A stretch of 64,000 nt of DNA. Origin: Incurvaria masculella (lineage: Eukaryota > Arthropoda > Insecta > Lepidoptera > Incurvariidae). The stretch lies in assembly GCA_946894095.1 (NCBI GenBank), contig OX335657.1, forward strand, positions 496,001 to 560,000. The letters run 5' to 3'. Shown in pieces: positions 22,176 to 32,582 of the stretch. The translations under genes were made by a program, and so were the position numbers. The notes under the pieces were generated by a model. The model saw only the letters and a list, made by a program, of their open reading frames with translations. It was not told where the DNA came from and did not search any database. Positions within the stretch are counted from its first letter, which is position 1; each line of letters starts with the position of its first letter.

Positions 22176-24390
22176 CTGCGTGTCCAAATCCCGTTGGACC
22201 GCCTTTTTTCAAAATTCGTAACGAAGCTACATTCCTACCGATTATTGATGTTTCATTTATTTTGTTATTTTCGATGTTTTATTTTTTACTTATTGTTTAG
22301 GTAAACTAACTGAACGCAACGCTACCATGAAAACAGACGTGGCAACATTATTTTCCGATGTAACATTGCGATGTCACTTTTCTCTGGCTAATAATAAACG
22401 TTACCAGCCTGGCATGTCGCAGAGCTGGTGTCGTGACGAGGACTGTGGGGCGACGTGACCCGTCGAGGATGACGTCACGCACTCACTGAAGGTCCCATTC
22501 CGGAGCCGAGAGCAGGCGGAGGGTGTGATAGTGTAGGAGGTGGCGGCGCTCGAGGCCCTTCATAAATCCGCGGTAGGGTTTATTGCCCGCCAGCCACCTG
22601 CCGCCCGGCCGCGGCCCCGGCCGCGTCCTCGCCGCCTCTGTTTATATCTCTACACCTCCCCAATACAACAGCCGGCAACTTGTACCGTACCCTGGAATCG
22701 TTACATTTTCATTGGATTTACTTAGTGACCTCGACGATGCTGCATAAATTAAATGCTCAAAACATTTTCTCTCATTCCTAAACTGTTTAAAATGTGTTAA
22801 CCTTACAACATTAAAGTCCCAAATATGCATACTAGGAACTACTTTAAACAACACTTTGTCTGTGTGCTTGATTGTTTGGATCTAACAGTAGTCAACAGTT
22901 ATCTGTGTCTGCACTTTTTGGGTTTTTTCCAACTATCCGAAATATCCGGGGTCAAAACACAGAAAAAAAACATTTTTGACAAAATTCAATTGCCAGCACA
23001 ATAATTAGTTGACTTATGTTACACTTATGTGAACGATAGTCTTCTAATGATTTCCATACTTGTATTTGTATGGGTAGCGCTTAATATGCGATTGTAACGG
23101 AAATCGCCTCAAATGGAACGTTAGCATGTGACGTTTCTATACAAGTATCGTGTTCACCGGTTTGGAATGGAGGAAGTAAAGAGAAATTTTGTGTCTTTTG
23201 GTGTAATTTGTTGTTGTTTAGTGTGGTTTGGTGATCGAGTCGATAGTGCCTACATATTATACTCGTGTGTACGATTTCACTTTGTTCATCTATGGATGTC
23301 AGGTTGCAAACATGTAAACGAAATTGGTGCTAGAGTGTTGTGGTCGCGCGACGCGGCGCCGGCGGTATCACGTGGTAGCGACACACTAAGGCAGAGTTCA
23401 CCTTATATTGTCGACTCGCTGAAAAAACAGTTCATGCGAGCATTTTAATACGAAAATAACACTATTCATTGATTCCAGTGAGACAATGACTTGGGGATTG
23501 CACCCTGGGCATCATTTCAGTTCAGTTAACTTATTGATAATTTAGTACACACCAATTTTACGTCATTACATAATTTTAAAATACACAATAGTGGTCAAAA
23601 ATAAACAATTCGATGATAGAATAAGAAACTTATAACTCACAATTTATTGAGTCCATATCTTAAAATTTAAAACATTATTTCAATTGGAGTGTTTTTTCCC
23701 TCCGTAGCCACCCACGGCGTATGTCGTAGAGTAACTCGTCATGTAATAATTGTAACCTATGAATTTCGGTCCCACTACAATTCAACGCGAGTTCGTCGCC
23801 CTAGGTAGCATCACCGTCACTCTTCTAGTGATTATCTCGAGTCAATATGAACACAAATGATCTGGTGATATTGGAGCGAGATTTCGAACCAAAACATACT
23901 AGTATGGCCGCATCTTTTGCGTATACCATACAGGAACCTTGGGACGTTGAAATACGTACAGGAAGCGAGAGCGTTTGCGGCAGGCGGTATTTATAGGGGT
24001 CGCGGCTGTACAGGTCTCAGCAACGAACTAGATCCCAACGCACACGTGTCGCCCCAGGGGTCCGGAGTGAGTCCTAGTAATTTGCCGGCACCGGTACCAA
24101 GCAACGCGGTGGCGACGCAAGGGAATGTCTCGGCTAAGGCAACCGTGAAATTATTCGATTTTCCCTTTTGCTAATGTTTTGCGAAACATCAAGTTTCCAT
24201 CCTAAAGAGGGGCGAATATTTATGTAAATACTCTTGTTAATTGGAAAATTGAATTCGTTTGATCCACCTCGCAGAAGTAATTCGCTGACTTTTAAGAAAT
24301 GTACTGTCGAGGGGTTCGTAGGTTCGTAGATTATTGTACGAAAGGTCATGCCAAAATAAATTAGATCCTCAACAATTATAATATATTTTC
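22176..24390. other. Gene-free stretch
   Basis: A GC-rich island at 22420-22660 and otherwise mixed sequence. A 106-codon frame (23128-23448, +) and an 85-codon frame (23917-24174, +) have no recognisable domain. No repeat boundaries were found. Confidence 0.4.
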
Positions 24391-24794
24391 TTTATTTCGG
24401 ATATCGATCTTTTCAAAGTATTCAACTCGAGCACGTATACACTTTTCCATACTGCTAAACCACTTGGAAAATACCTCTGACCCCTCTTCTCTAGACACTT
24501 CAGAATCTCAATTATAAGCAGCTAGCGCATCTTCTTAGCTTTCGAACTTCGTGTCTTTAATTTATTTTTTTGCAAATAGGTAAAAATCACATTGTGCTAG
24601 GTCATGAGAATGTGCCGGCTGAGGTAGAACAGGCCCATTATTTTTTAAATGAAAAAAGTCGAGTGTTCTGACAGACGTGTGCGGCGAGGTATGGTGCCAG
24701 GGTGGGTCCGGATGCCAGACTTCGGCCGCTTGTCACACCAAGCTGATAATACTTTAGGGGCACAAACTGTCACATACCATTCTGAGTTAACCTT
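24391..24794 (-). pseudogene. Decayed mariner-type transposase, C-terminal half
   Basis: On the minus strand one region reads KVNSEWYVTVC and LSAWCDKRPKSGIRT. After a frameshift come HTSPHTSVRTLDFFHL, QPAHSHDLAQCDFYLFAKK and FSKWFSSMEKCIRARVEYF. This is the order of the C-terminal half of IS630/mariner-family transposases: second and third catalytic aspartate blocks, then the RMxKCI..xGEYFEK-like end. At least three stops interrupt it and the HDNAP block is damaged, so the enzyme is dead. It differs clearly from the mariner at 62186-63437 and belongs to another lineage. Confidence 0.7.
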
Positions 24795-25002
24795 TATTTG
24801 ATCCTCTAGCACCACCGTAGCAGCATTACTCGACTTACAGCACCGTTGTGATTTTTACTGATGTGCGTTGAGTAGTGTAAAAAGAGACATTCGTCTCATT
24901 CTCTCGAAGTTTAGTTTACATAGGGTTTTTTTTCCACCGCAAGTGAACAACTAAAATAAACACAACTTTCAATTTAACAAACTGGATCATACAATCACAA
25001 CA

Positions 25003-25047
25003 AACTGTTAACGATTGACATCAATTTGATGTCAATCGTTAACAGTT
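25003..25047. repeat. Perfect 22-bp-arm palindrome
   Basis: Arms of 22 bp (25003-25024 and 25026-25047), starting AACTGTTAACGATTGACATC, are exact reverse complements around one T. It could extrude as a cruciform. It may mark the inverted ends or a hairpin of the neighbouring decayed mariner, but that is not shown. Confidence 0.85.
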
Positions 25048-25426
25048 ACATTTATGCATTGTGAAAATATTTTAAAAATAAGCACAATTATTTATGGTCC
25101 TTATTATCCTATTCCGGACATTTATTGCTTCCGGTATATATCCATACCAGCGCTGGCATGAATTCCGGAAAGAGGATGGCTCCCGTTCCTACTCCACAAT
25201 TCCGAGAACACCTCCAGAATGTAGGTTCAATAATACTTCGTGACCCGCCGACAGCCTGCAAAGATCCGGAGTGCTTATAATTTCACACCGGATGGAAGGT
25301 ATACCGAGGGTAAACCATCGGATCCAGGATTAAAATGTTCACCAGATAACGTTAGTATCGTATCATTTCAATGCACACAAAACACCCACTTCATTCTGTA
25401 TAAAAAAAAAATACCAAAAAAAAAAT

Positions 25427-26004
25427 AACCGACTTCAAAGAAAAAGCACTAAAATGTAAAAAATAATTTCCATTTTTGTAGTTACGATTTTTGTTATTTT
25501 TTGAGTCGGCGTCAGCCGGGCACGCGCTGCGCCAATCAAGAGAACCTTGGCTACCTTGGCTGACACCGACTCAAAAATAACAAAAATCGTAACGACAAAA
25601 ATGGATATTATTTTTTACTTTTCAGTGCTTTTTCTTTGAAGTCGGTTATTTTTTTTTGTAATTTTTTTATTATTTGTTTATTTTTAGTGAATCTGAAGTA
25701 CACTTACTAATTTGTACACGTCCTTTCCAATAAAAAAAGAATCACCGAAATCGGTTGGCGTTATATTGAGTTATTCGTCCATTTGTCGCGCACATCTTAA
25801 TACAATGAAGACTTTTATGATTTTCTCATGGATATCACTGTCAGAACTTAACCAAATTAAAATGGGACCACTTGGAAAGCACTAGCTATCATTTAAAAAA
25901 ATAATCATCAAAATCGGTTCACCCAGACAAAAGTTATGAGGTAACAAACATTAAAAAAAACATACAGACGAATTGATAACCTCCTCCTTTTTTGAAGTCG
26001 GTTA
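25427..26004 (+). mobile_element. Hairpin repeat family Q, copy 1
   Basis: The left half (25427-25650) is a long inverted repeat: AACCGACTTCAAAG and AAAAGCACTAAAATG, then GAGTCGG, mirrored to CTTTGAAGTCGGTTA. The right part (25651-26004) carries GTACACGTCCTTTCCAATA, AAATCGGTTCACCCAGAC and a second TTTGAAGTCGGTTA terminus. A rearranged minus-strand copy is at 30764-31326. It is non-coding and its class is uncertain. Confidence 0.65.
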
Positions 26005-26660
26005 AAAATACGCAGGCAGTTGAACTGCATCATGTTCCCTTATTTCCGTCCTGCTCACACTCGACACTTGGCTTCGCGACCTCAATGTTTGTTTCACGAG
26101 TCACGATAAGATTAGGCTTCGTGCGCACTCTTCAACATTTCTTAATCGTGGCCCAAATATGCTGATTTCGGTTCATATCGCGGCTAAGTCAAACGTAATA
26201 TATTTTTAATGTATTCTGAGGCTCGAATCAGATGAATTTGGTATGCAGATTTTCGTAATCTGATTACATTAACACTATTGTTAACTGTAATTCAAATTGT
26301 AAGGACGAAATGCTTCGATAAAATTTCTTAATTTTTCGTATGTATAATTTAGTTTTTTTTGACCTTTTGAACGATTACTATCTTTCTCTTTGTATTGCTG
26401 AAATGTAAAAAATAATATCTTGCAGATTCTTCCCATTAAAAACTCCTACCGTTGAAGTTAAATTCATACATTGCATGAGGTATGCGATACATCCACATTA
26501 CAGCAAAATAATCATGGGAATACGATCTGCTAAGTATTTAGGTTGTAGGTTGCCGCCATTGCATTCAGCAATATAAGATTAAATATAAAACGTGAATAGA
26601 GATTCACCATTTGGCATTATACGTAAGTATTCATGTCGCTTATATAACTTAAAAGTTTCA

Positions 26661-27057
26661 ACCTGAGGTACCCGGGTCTGCTTGGGTCAATGTCGTTTTA
26701 TACTGATGTCGGACTGACCATATAGTTCCCCCATACAATTTTTTTATTCCCTATTTCAGCCCCTTCGAGTTAAGTTTTTTTGCCACAAACGGTAGCATAT
26801 GTCCTTCTCTAAGGTCCAGTAAAACTACTGAAAATTATTGAGCGGTAGTATTGAAAATGGGGCAACTAAAGCTATTCTTAATTCATTCATTAATGAAACT
26901 TGTATGTCGGCTCTTCTCGAAGCGACAGATTGTTAACGTGTCCAAGTGTAGGTATCCTACCTATGGATAAGAAATGAAATGAAATTCATCAAAATTGGTT
27001 CAGCTGCTTAGGCTTGACGCAAGAGACAAATTTACTTTCGCATTTTGCTTAATAAAC
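26661..27057 (-). mobile_element. Helitron-like element, interrupted
   Basis: It starts near GGTACCCGGGTCTGC (degraded 3' end) and ends near CTTTCGCATTTTGC, sharing internal blocks with 3848-4364. About 160 bp of unrelated sequence (roughly 26823-26985) replaces the block before AAATTCATCAAAATTGGTTC. Both ends are mutated. Confidence 0.45.
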
Positions 27058-27114
27058 GGACATTGCTATGTTCTGAACAACGACACTGCTAATTTCCATA
27101 ATGAAGGTTATTGA

Positions 27115-27273
27115 GGGCCGAGTGCACGAAAGAACAAAAAATCAAAATCAACGTCAAAGTATGATTAAACACGTCACCTTGTGTGGACAGTATGGAAGGA
27201 ACTCTATGCGGTTCACTAAAAGTGACTTGTTTGAACATTGATTAAATCAGCCGTTTCTTCGTGCAACCGGGGC
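27115..27273 (+). mobile_element. Short MITE family M, copy 2
   Basis: GGGCCGAGTGCACGAAAG to TTCGTGCAACCGGGGC, with the family core. Flanks are TGA and TAA, so the target duplication is not clean. Confidence 0.6.
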
Positions 27274-30052
27274 TAAGTCTCGTGTACATCGATTAATCTG
27301 CTCGCCGCACATATACTGCTTGCGGAGACATTGAGAAATATCGCTGCGTCTGCGCTGCTGACCGCTCCCCGTGTTTGCTCCGCATGACTGTCTATGGGAC
27401 ATTTCATTTCCCGCCCCTGATTGGTCAAATGGTTTTTATATTTATATTCACCGTAATTGTGGAAAGTATACTCAATGTGGCCAAAAACTTAGCGAATGAA
27501 CCATGAGTGACGCGAGGAGTGTGCATGTGTGCGGGGATGTGTGTCAGTAGAGCGGCGAGCGGTGCGCAGGAGCCAGTCCTCGTACCCTACATTCGTTCGC
27601 AGCTCGCTCCCCTTCGATAAGCGCGTTTCGTTCGCCCGCCGACGCGACGGCGACGCCTGCCGCAGTCGCGTCGCCGGCGCGGCCTATCGTGCTGTAGTAT
27701 CGTACCGGGAGCGGTGTTGTTGCCGATCGCGTGTTAACATGTCGACAGTGTGCGCGGCACATTCGAGACCGATGATGTGATCGCGCGCGGAACAGTAAAC
27801 TATCGTCCGCTCTGAAAGTGCTCTGACGTGATTGTGTAGTTTCGATAGGCAGACATTTAGGTGGCCGTTTATTAGCAATTAACTGTACTGAACTATTTCC
27901 TTATATGTATTTTTTTTATTATCATCTCTGTAGATGCAGATATATTGCACTCTGATTTTTCATATTTCAAAATTTAGCAGAGCGCAAACAAAGTGTATTT
28001 AGAGATTTTTGCGGTTTGTCGTTTAGGTTACATTCTCCAGCTCCAAAATTATCAGTATTTTTTAATTGCAGAAAATTTGTAGAAAAGTTAAATTTCAAAA
28101 TACGTTAAACTAAAATCGTTTGGCGTTTGAAAAAATATTACGAAATATTGTATGGGTATTTGTATCATTACTCATGATTGGAAAACATTAGACACACGGT
28201 TAAGGTTTTAAAGCAAACATTTTGAGTATGATAGTCAGTGGAAAGGTACATTTTGAGGCTGGGACTTAAATATTGAAGTCATGAGGTGCGATTTTATATG
28301 GCTGCTGCCATATACAACGGAGGCTCTTAAGGTGATTCGGAAAAGCACGGCAGTGCTTTAATGGCTACTAAATGGTACAAATTGTTAATGAAGTCTCGCC
28401 AGCCTTTCGAATCACTATAAATACAATCCTAGATTATAAACTGACCGGGGAGCTGAGTCCACTCTGCATTAATCAGTTTCGATCTGTTAGTATAGTACGT
28501 ACATAGACGACGGTGGCGGCGCGGCGGCCGTACTGATACTATCGCATCACTTTTTGTCCGCTCTCATCCCTGAGAGCTTTCGAAAAGCTGCTCCACAAAA
28601 ACTGAAGTCCACTTTTGCTACGTTAATTTGGTAATGGGATGCAAATAAGGGTTTTCCATTAGTGCGGAAGCCGGAGAGGTCTCGTCGGGGCGCGTTTTTG
28701 TGCCGCGGACCGAGCGCGCCGGTCGAAACCGTGAACCAGATTCTGAGCCAAGAGATCTGTCGGCCGAGTTCGAGCGGCCCCCGCGCTATCTCTTTTTCTG
28801 CTTCCCAGTTTTGCGTCTATTTCGCTGATTGCAAATGGTATCTCCCGGAGTTGGCCTTTCTTGCATGTTATCTCGTTCTCGTCGGAGCCGACGCCGCGAC
28901 ACGTGCCGTCGCGGACCTCGGGATAAGCGGCGCTCTCTCGCGGCCGATCCGTCAACTCGCCCAACGAGCGGCGCGCTGCGGTGTTGGACCGGGGCTGTAG
29001 TGACCGCGTTTATTTAAGTCCGCCGAGTTTAGTGAGATTAATGTGTCTGCTACTCGTGCCAACATATCCCTGATACTAAATGTCCACGTCGCGCCTACGC
29101 CTCCGTCCGACCCTCCGTCCCCGCACCCACCCCCGCCGCTTCGTGCTTAATGGCGGACATCACCCTTGCGTCGCGACTAATCTCGCCGGTTACTCAGCTG
29201 CACATTACTTTCGTGTGTGTACGTGTCTGCTTCTATGTTACTAATCGACGACTGTCTTTCGCTGGTCTAGTGGTGCTCGCCTTCCAAACCGGCCGTCGCC
29301 ATTTAGAAGAGTTCTGCAATGTTCAGCCTGCAAACACAGCCGTGTACTAGCTTCGTGGAAATTACCAATATCCGTCCCAGCTGTTTTTGGAGTGGTTAGC
29401 GACAATTCAGCTTACTTTGGGGCCATTTTACGTATCAAAATTGTTAATACATATTCAAATTTAGGAAGATTTGTCTAGAAGTCATATATTCTAAATGAAA
29501 ATCAGAACAAGTACATTTCACGCAAAGATCAATCGCGCGGAATTTACACGCGACAATGATCTCGGTATCTATTAGGTAATGCTAATTAGATGGATGATAG
29601 AGGCGTTTTAGGAATAATTCGAGCCTCCAAATTAATGTAATAGTGGAATGCTGAAATGCATGTGTCGTTGCGTGTGAACGCGGGCGGATGTCCACTACAG
29701 TGTTATAAGTTGAATGAAAACAGTCGGCCGTGAGCCGTGAGGTTCGGGCGTGGGTGAGGGGGAGGGGGAGCTGGTGACGGGATGGTACAGAGCAGGCGGC
29801 GCGCGGAGCAGTGCGCGTGCCAGCTGCTGTTGGAGCTGCTGTGTGCGCGGCGCCGACCGCGCCTGGCGCAGCCGACTCTTGGACGCACAACGCATCAGAC
29901 TAAACGTACGCACTACAACATGTATTTATTAGTATCAAATCGTGTTTACCTTATTAAATAGTGATATTTTTCACGTTCAGCACCCACCATTACACAACGG
30001 TCGAACTTAAACGCCCAACTATGCTTAGCCTGGTTTTCACCAAGTTTCGTCA
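27274..30052. other. Gene-free stretch with GC islands
   Basis: GC-rich islands at 27490-27790, 28490-28990, 29080-29340 and 29690-29900 alternate with AT-rich DNA. The islands contain overlapping open frames on both strands, which is expected by chance at this GC content. The segment after ATG 29782 is noted separately as a weak exon candidate. Confidence 0.4.
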
Positions 30053-30431
30053 GCCTCAGTGGCCCAGTGGCGCGACACTTCGGCGATCGCTCTCCGAAGT
30101 TAAGCAACGCTGGGTCCGGTCTGGTCTTGGATGGGTGACCATTCGACCGTTGAGAGAGGCTGGCCGTGGTTCGGTTTCCACGTTAAGCTGTAGGTCCCCT
30201 TCCTTACTTACTAGGTGGTAGGGTTTATCCCGCCCGGGTTGGTACCATCGCATTGGATGAACGATGGTCGCAGCGGCAATGAAAATTGTCCGTGTTTTCC
30301 ATCCAGTTCAATGTAGCCGTGCAATATAAGGAAGGTCCTGGCATGGCACCTAGTTCCCATGTGGTGTGTTGGGCTAATACCATGACAGAACTTGTGGTAT
30401 TAGCCATCCATGTCCAGTCACATAAAAAAAA
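30053..30431 (+). mobile_element. SINE with 5S-rRNA-like head
   Basis: The head contains CTCCGAAGTTAAGCAACG and TTGGATGGGTGACC (30084-30140), with the spacing of the 5S rRNA internal control region. The body (CTAGGTGGTAGGGTT, ACGATGGTCGCAGCGGCAAT) and the tail (GGTATTAGCCATCCATGTC, then A-rich) are shared with the SINEs at 40883 and 58473. A 5S-derived head is the defining trait of SINE3-class elements. The first ~30 bp (CAGTGGCCCAGTGGCGCG) look more like the tRNA-type heads, so the promoter may be chimeric. Confidence 0.75.
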
Positions 30432-30763
30432 AGTGCTGATTTATTTTAATTGACACCTAAAGGACCTTTATTACTAAACTGCTGATTATTTTGTACTCGT
30501 ATCGATTGCGAAATGGTAAGAAAGGCGCTTCAATTTTAAAATAAGCTAATCAGTAATCGGTGGAAGAGACCCTTAAAGTTAAAAAATATCACTATACTAA
30601 GCCGCTATCCGCATGGTATTAAAAGTCACCCTTGCGGCTGCTTCGTAAAGGCATTGTTTAAATTATAATATATTTGTACGTAAATAAACAGAACTCGCAT
30701 ATTTAAAGGAAGTTAAGTGAAGAGAGCGTGTAAATCGGATACTATTTTTTTCTTTGACTGGCC

Positions 30764-31326
30764 CGTTTTTTTTATGTTTGTTACCTCATAACTTTTGCCT
30801 GGGTGAACCGATTTTGATGATTATTTTTTTAAATGATAGCTAGTGCTTTCCAAGTGGTCCCAGTTTAATTTGGTTAAGTTCTGACAATGATATCCATGAG
30901 AAAATCATAAAAGTCTTAAATTTGTATTAAGATGTGCGCGACAAATGGACGAATAACTCAATATAACGCCAACCGATTTCGGTGATTCTTTTTTTATTGG
31001 AAAGGACGTGTACAAATTAGTAAGTTTACTTCAGATTCACTAAAAATAAACAAATAAAAAAACAAATTTAACAAAAAAAATAACCGACTTCAAAGGAAAA
31101 GCACTAAAAAGTAAAAAATAATTTTCATTTTTGTAGTTACGATTTCTGTTATTTTTTGAGTCGGTGTCAGCCAAGGTTAGGTTAGGTTAGGTTAGGTTAG
31201 GTTAGGTTCTCTTGATTGGCGCAGCGCGTGCCCGGCTGACGCCGACTCAAAAAATAACAGAAATCGTAACTAAAAAAATGAAAATTATTTTTGACTTTTT
31301 AGTGCTTTTCCTTTAAAGTCGGTTAT
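30764..31326 (-). mobile_element. Hairpin repeat family Q, copy 2, with TTAGG array
   Basis: Reverse-complement relative of 25427-26004, truncated at its outer end. The loop of the hairpin is inverted relative to copy 1 and contains an array of GGTTA units (31175-31208). The arms (31081-31171 and about 31235-31326) can pair over roughly 90 bp. Confidence 0.65.
31175..31208 (+). repeat. Interstitial (TTAGG)n, about 7 units
   Basis: GGTTA units repeat without interruption. TTAGG is the canonical insect telomere repeat; here it sits in a transposon hairpin loop, not at a chromosome end. Confidence 0.9.
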
Positions 31327-31407
31327 TTTTTTTGTTAAATTTGTATTTTTAAGAAGTGTAAATAGTTCAAACCTTGGCCATAATTCAAAACGGGTCGAAA
31401 ATTTACG

Positions 31408-31934
31408 TTAAGGTGGGCTTTCCCGCTCAACTCCCCATACAAATGTGGAAAGAAGATCATGCCCTTATTTCAGAGATCCAAAATTTTGCTCAAAATATCT
31501 TTATTCGATCGAGCTAGATTTCTGATGACCGTTGGCATTGTAAAATTTAGTTTGGTTTCTGAACTATAAGGTCCGAAAGTTCGAAATTTTCGCTCGTTTT
31601 ATACAATAACTTTGGAGGTGGATTACTTAACGATAAAATAAAACATCTTAAAAATCAGACATAGGTTGTGTGTTTGAAGATTAAAAATCAATTTGGTTTT
31701 TGTTAGATTTTTGACTACAGCGGTCATGATTTACTTTTAGCTATTTTGTTATTAAAAATTTCGTAAATCTCACCAAATCAAACACTGCGCATTGTCTGCT
31801 TTGTGGACACGTTGCATCCTCATCATCACGGAGCTAATCTTTTTCTTTGAAACAGAGAAGGTCCCAGAGCGCCATAGCACGGTTTTGTATCGTGCCCGCG
31901 AATAAGTTAGTCCCGCCGGGAAGGGCCACCTTAA
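31408..31934 (+). mobile_element. TTAA-flanked MITE family T, copy A
   Basis: Bounded by TTAA (31408-31411 and 31931-31934). Ends are GGTGGGCTTTCCCG and CGGGAAGGGCCACC. The core CTCAACTCCCCATACAAA and GGTCCGAAAGTTCGAA is shared with copies B (38978-39510) and C (39874-40423). TTAA targets fit piggyBac-like or Kolobok-like transposases. It is non-coding. Confidence 0.75.
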
Positions 31935-31979
31935 CATCGATATTTTGATGAGGCATTTCGTTACGTTCGGCTGGACGTC

Positions 31980-32479
31980 CACACTTTGGTTCTCGGAAAT
32001 AATGCCGAATGTATCGAGGTGCGGCTCAGTGCGTCGGCGGCGGCCGGGCAATTAGCAATCGCGACCCCTTATCACACGGGCCGATATCGAGAGCCGGCGA
32101 TAAGGCGCGCCAGTACCCGAGTCGGCCTCCGTGCCGACGATACCGCCTGCGCAACCACCGCATCGCGCCTCTCCGGACCTCGGCGTGTCAACTGACCCTT
32201 GCCACGATAGACCCGGCCCGCACCATGCATGAACTGAAGTAAAGGACAAAGTGTCGGTTCCCCCCGGAGCCCGCGCAAGTTCAGGGTCGCGCCGTTCGGC
32301 TGTCGGCGATGGCGGTATCTACGGGGCGACCGTGACCCCGTTCGACCCGCGGCCGGCGCACAGATAGCGGTGCGTGAGTGCTAACCCTGCGCTAGATAGA
32401 CACCTGTGACGCGGCTAAAGTGCTTGCGCTGAAAGCTCCCTGCGCCCTCCGGACTGGCGGGGAGGGCGCCGCTGGGAGG
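31980..32479 (+). promoter_or_regulatory. GC-rich leader before candidate first exon
   Basis: A GC- and CpG-rich block of about 500 bp lies just before the ATG at 32480. By position it would be promoter and/or 5' untranslated exon. I see no unambiguous TATA box or initiator, so this is inference. Confidence 0.3.
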
Positions 32480-32582
32480 ATGCCTTCGTTCTGGACGGAG
32501 CTGTGCAGCGCGGCGGCCGCCTACCCGTTCCCGGTCATGGGGGTGGACGTGTTTACGTCGCAAGACCGCCTTCTTGACATAC
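32480..32582 (+). CDS. Candidate first coding exon (34 codons plus 1 nt)
   Basis: ATG in the context GGGAGGATGCC opens MPSFWTELCSAAAAYPF and ends QDRLLDI plus one nucleotide. A GTTAGT donor follows at 32583. Most third positions are G or C (about 28 of 34), unlike the AT-rich DNA after it. The frame stops one codon past the donor, as expected for an exon running into an intron. Its phase-1 end is compatible with the exon at 59093-59143, whose first two bases TG would complete a leucine codon. I do not recognise the protein. It is probably an alternative N-terminus; the donor is weak. Confidence 0.4.
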
